A stretch of 11,433 bases of DNA from an uncultured Coriobacteriaceae bacterium (GTDB lineage: Bacteria; Actinomycetota; Coriobacteriia; Coriobacteriales; Eggerthellaceae), in the NCBI GenBank assembly GCA_900554945.1, contig USJN01000022.1, positions 1-11,433 of the forward strand, read 5' to 3'. The notes under the pieces are model-generated. The model was not told where the DNA came from. It saw nothing but the letters and a program-made list of their open reading frames with translations, and searched no databases. Positions 10,367 to 11,433 of the stretch are shown here, piece after piece; position 1 is the stretch's first letter; each line of letters opens with the position of its first letter. The position numbers were made by a program, and so were the translations under genes.

Positions 10367-10897
10367 CTACAAGCTCAAAAGGCCCGCCGGCACATCGACA
10401 TCGATGCGCTCGCGTTCCTCGTCGATGCCCACCAAAAACTCGTCCACGAGCGGGATGAGCAGAGGCGATTGCCCGTCTGCACGATCGACGACGAGAAGGC
10501 TCTGCCCAGGGTTGTCCTCCACGCGCAAAAGCGTCCCTAAAAGGCCCGCCTGCGCATCATGGACTTCCCACCCAGATACGCCCTCGGAATGCGCTGCCGC
10601 GATGGCCTGCGCAAGTTCGGGAAGCTCCTCGCGACGAACGAGCACGTGGCATCCGCAAAGCGCCTTCGCCGTGTCGATGTCGTCCACGCCTTCGAACCAC
10701 ACAACAGCGGAGGTATCGTCCTGCGGACGGATTTCCTCGACCTTCGCGCGACGGGGCATATCGAGCACGGGCGGCACAAACGCCACCTCCATGCCCTCCT
10801 CGAGCAAAAAAGGAAGGCCCGACGCGCTTCGCACGACGAGCCCCCCATCTAGATTCTTCGCAGTCGCCAACCAGGCAACATCAGCCCAGGTGCGCAC
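10367..10897 (-). CDS. rimM: Ribosome maturation factor RimM
   Basis: RimM binds ribosomal protein uS19 and helps mature the head of the 30S subunit. The 176-residue product has the family's two-part layout. The N-terminal beta-barrel half ends with WFEGVDDIDTAKALCGCHVLVRREELPEL (about 67-95). A PRC-barrel-like half begins around GWEVHDAQAGLLGTLLRVED (about 109-128) and ends with DEFLVGIDEERERIDVDVPAGLLSL. The usual N-terminal signature with HG-x-x-G is weak here (LATAKNLDGGLVV), so the assignment rests on the middle and C-terminal motifs and on its place between the KH gene and trmD. The start is GTG at 10897, sharing its G with the TAG of khpA (TAGTG). This indicates stop-start translational coupling, as no strong SD is present. 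Confidence 0.9.
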   Translation of the reverse strand: MRTWADVAWLATAKNLDGGLVVRSASGLPFLLEEGMEVAFVPPVLDMPRRAKVEEIRPQDDTSAVVWFEGVDDIDTAKALCGCHVLVRREELPELAQAIAAAHSEGVSGWEVHDAQAGLLGTLLRVEDNPGQSLLVVDRADGQSPLLIPLVDEFLVGIDEERERIDVDVPAGLLSL

Positions 10898-11151
10898 TAT
10901 TCGACAAGCTCCACGTCAACGGGGATGTCGGCACGGGAAGCCGCCGCGCGTGCAAGCGTGCGGATAGCCTTGATGACGCGACCTTGACGGCCGATGATCT
11001 TGCCAGCGTCCTCTTCGTTCACGCGAATCTCCACGAGAATCGAGCCCTCTTCGGTTTCGCTTCCCTGGATATCGAGGTCCTCCTCGTTGTCGACGAGTGG
11101 GCGAACAATCGCGTCAACCAAGCCGACGAGATCTTCCGTCTGCTCGGACAT
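10897..11151 (-). CDS. khpA: KH-domain RNA-binding protein KhpA
   Basis: This 84-residue single KH-domain protein is the small KhpA type that sits between rpsP and rimM in many Gram-positives. Related proteins bind RNA, often with KhpB, and affect division and sRNA or mRNA metabolism. After an acidic N-terminus (LVDAIVRPLVDNEEDLDI) the KH fold shows ILVEIRVNEEDAGKIIGRQG, with the GxxG loop GRQG at residues 54-57, then VIKAIRTLARAAA. The ATG at 11151 lies 5 bases after the rpsP TAG. A longer open frame reaches 11229 but runs through the end of rpsP and is not conserved in character. An AAGGA inside the rpsP 3' end is about 12 bases away. Its stop overlaps the GTG of rimM. Confidence 0.92.
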   Translation of the reverse strand: MSEQTEDLVGLVDAIVRPLVDNEEDLDIQGSETEEGSILVEIRVNEEDAGKIIGRQGRVIKAIRTLARAAASRADIPVDVELVE

Positions 11152-11156
11152 GTCTT

Positions 11157-11402
11157 CTACGCTTCCTTGCGAGCGGTTTCGAGAAGACGAGCGACCGTGT
11201 CGGTCGGCTGGGCGCCATTGGCGATCCACTTGTCAACCTTCTCGAGGTCGAACTTGATCATAGAGGGATCGACGCACGGATTGTAGCGGCCGACCTCTTC
11301 GATGAACTTGCCGTCACGCGGAGCGCGAGCATCGGCAACGACGATACGGTAGTACGGACGCTTCTTAGCGCCGTGACGAGCCAGGCGAATTTTGACTGCC
11401 AT
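11157..11402 (-). CDS. rpsP: 30S ribosomal protein bS16
   Basis: bS16 is a primary 30S assembly protein that binds 16S rRNA. The 81-residue product matches the family from [26 protein letters not shown] through [14 protein letters not shown] to [18 protein letters not shown], at normal length. The ATG at 11402 has an AAGGAG SD (11412-11417) 9 bases upstream. It is the first gene of the visible minus-strand array. Its promoter and any leader lie beyond the right edge of the window. The khpA gene follows after only 5 bases, so the two are surely co-transcribed. Confidence 0.97.
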   Translation of the reverse strand: MAVKIRLARHGAKKRPYYRIVVADARAPRDGKFIEEVGRYNPCVDPSMIKFDLEKVDKWIANGAQPTDTVARLLETARKEA

Positions 11403-11411
11403 GAAGTTGAA

Positions 11412-11417
11412 CTCCTT
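11412..11417 (-). promoter_or_regulatory. Ribosome binding site of rpsP
   Basis: AAGGAG on the minus strand, 9 bases before the rpsP ATG. The remaining 16 bases to the window edge show no promoter that can be supported. Confidence 0.75.
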
Positions 11418-11433
11418 TTAACCTTACATCTTT

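Noticed and set aside
11152..11229. N-terminal extension of khpA to 11229
   Set aside because: It runs through the rpsP 3' end in another frame. The ATG at 11151 gives a normal small KH protein.

Overview
This is a GC-rich stretch of bacterial chromosome holding almost only housekeeping genes. Ten genes lie head to tail on the minus strand. They face the 3' end of one plus-strand membrane-protein gene that enters from the left edge. Read in the direction of transcription (right to left) the order is rpsP, khpA (KH protein), rimM, trmD, lepB, glyQ, glyS, yqfL-type PPDK regulator, ppdK, asnS. The gene content, high GC, SD-led ATG/GTG starts and low use of TTA/CTA/TCA codons suggest an anaerobic Actinomycetota lineage such as Coriobacteriia (Eggerthellaceae-like). 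That placement is inferred from gene order and protein character and was not tested by a search.

Right part (about 9400-11402): a ribosome and tRNA maturation block. It has ribosomal protein bS16, a small KH RNA-binding protein, the 16S maturation factor RimM and the tRNA m1G37 methyltransferase TrmD. A hairpin with a U-tract sits between rimM and trmD. TrmD carries an insert of about 55 residues just before its knot domain, and the DNA of that insert is packed with inverted repeats. The bL19 gene rplS, often next after trmD, is absent here.

Middle part (about 5659-9317): signal peptidase I (lepB), then the alpha and beta subunits of heterotetrameric glycyl-tRNA synthetase. The trmD-lepB spacer carries a striking match to the T-box antiterminator core, but the structure looks incomplete.

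Left part (410-5628): the PPDK regulatory kinase/phosphorylase directly upstream of its target, pyruvate phosphate dikinase, then asparaginyl-tRNA synthetase. The array ends at a perfect 11-bp bidirectional terminator shared with the convergent membrane-protein gene.

The genes couple translation (bS16, RimM, TrmD, GlyRS, AsnRS), protein export (LepB) and reversible PEP/pyruvate interconversion (PPDK and its regulator). Nothing here looks like a defence island, phage or complete mobile element. The items most worth a second look are the TrmD insert and the T-box-like motif before lepB-glyQS. No gap between genes exceeds about 100 bases.
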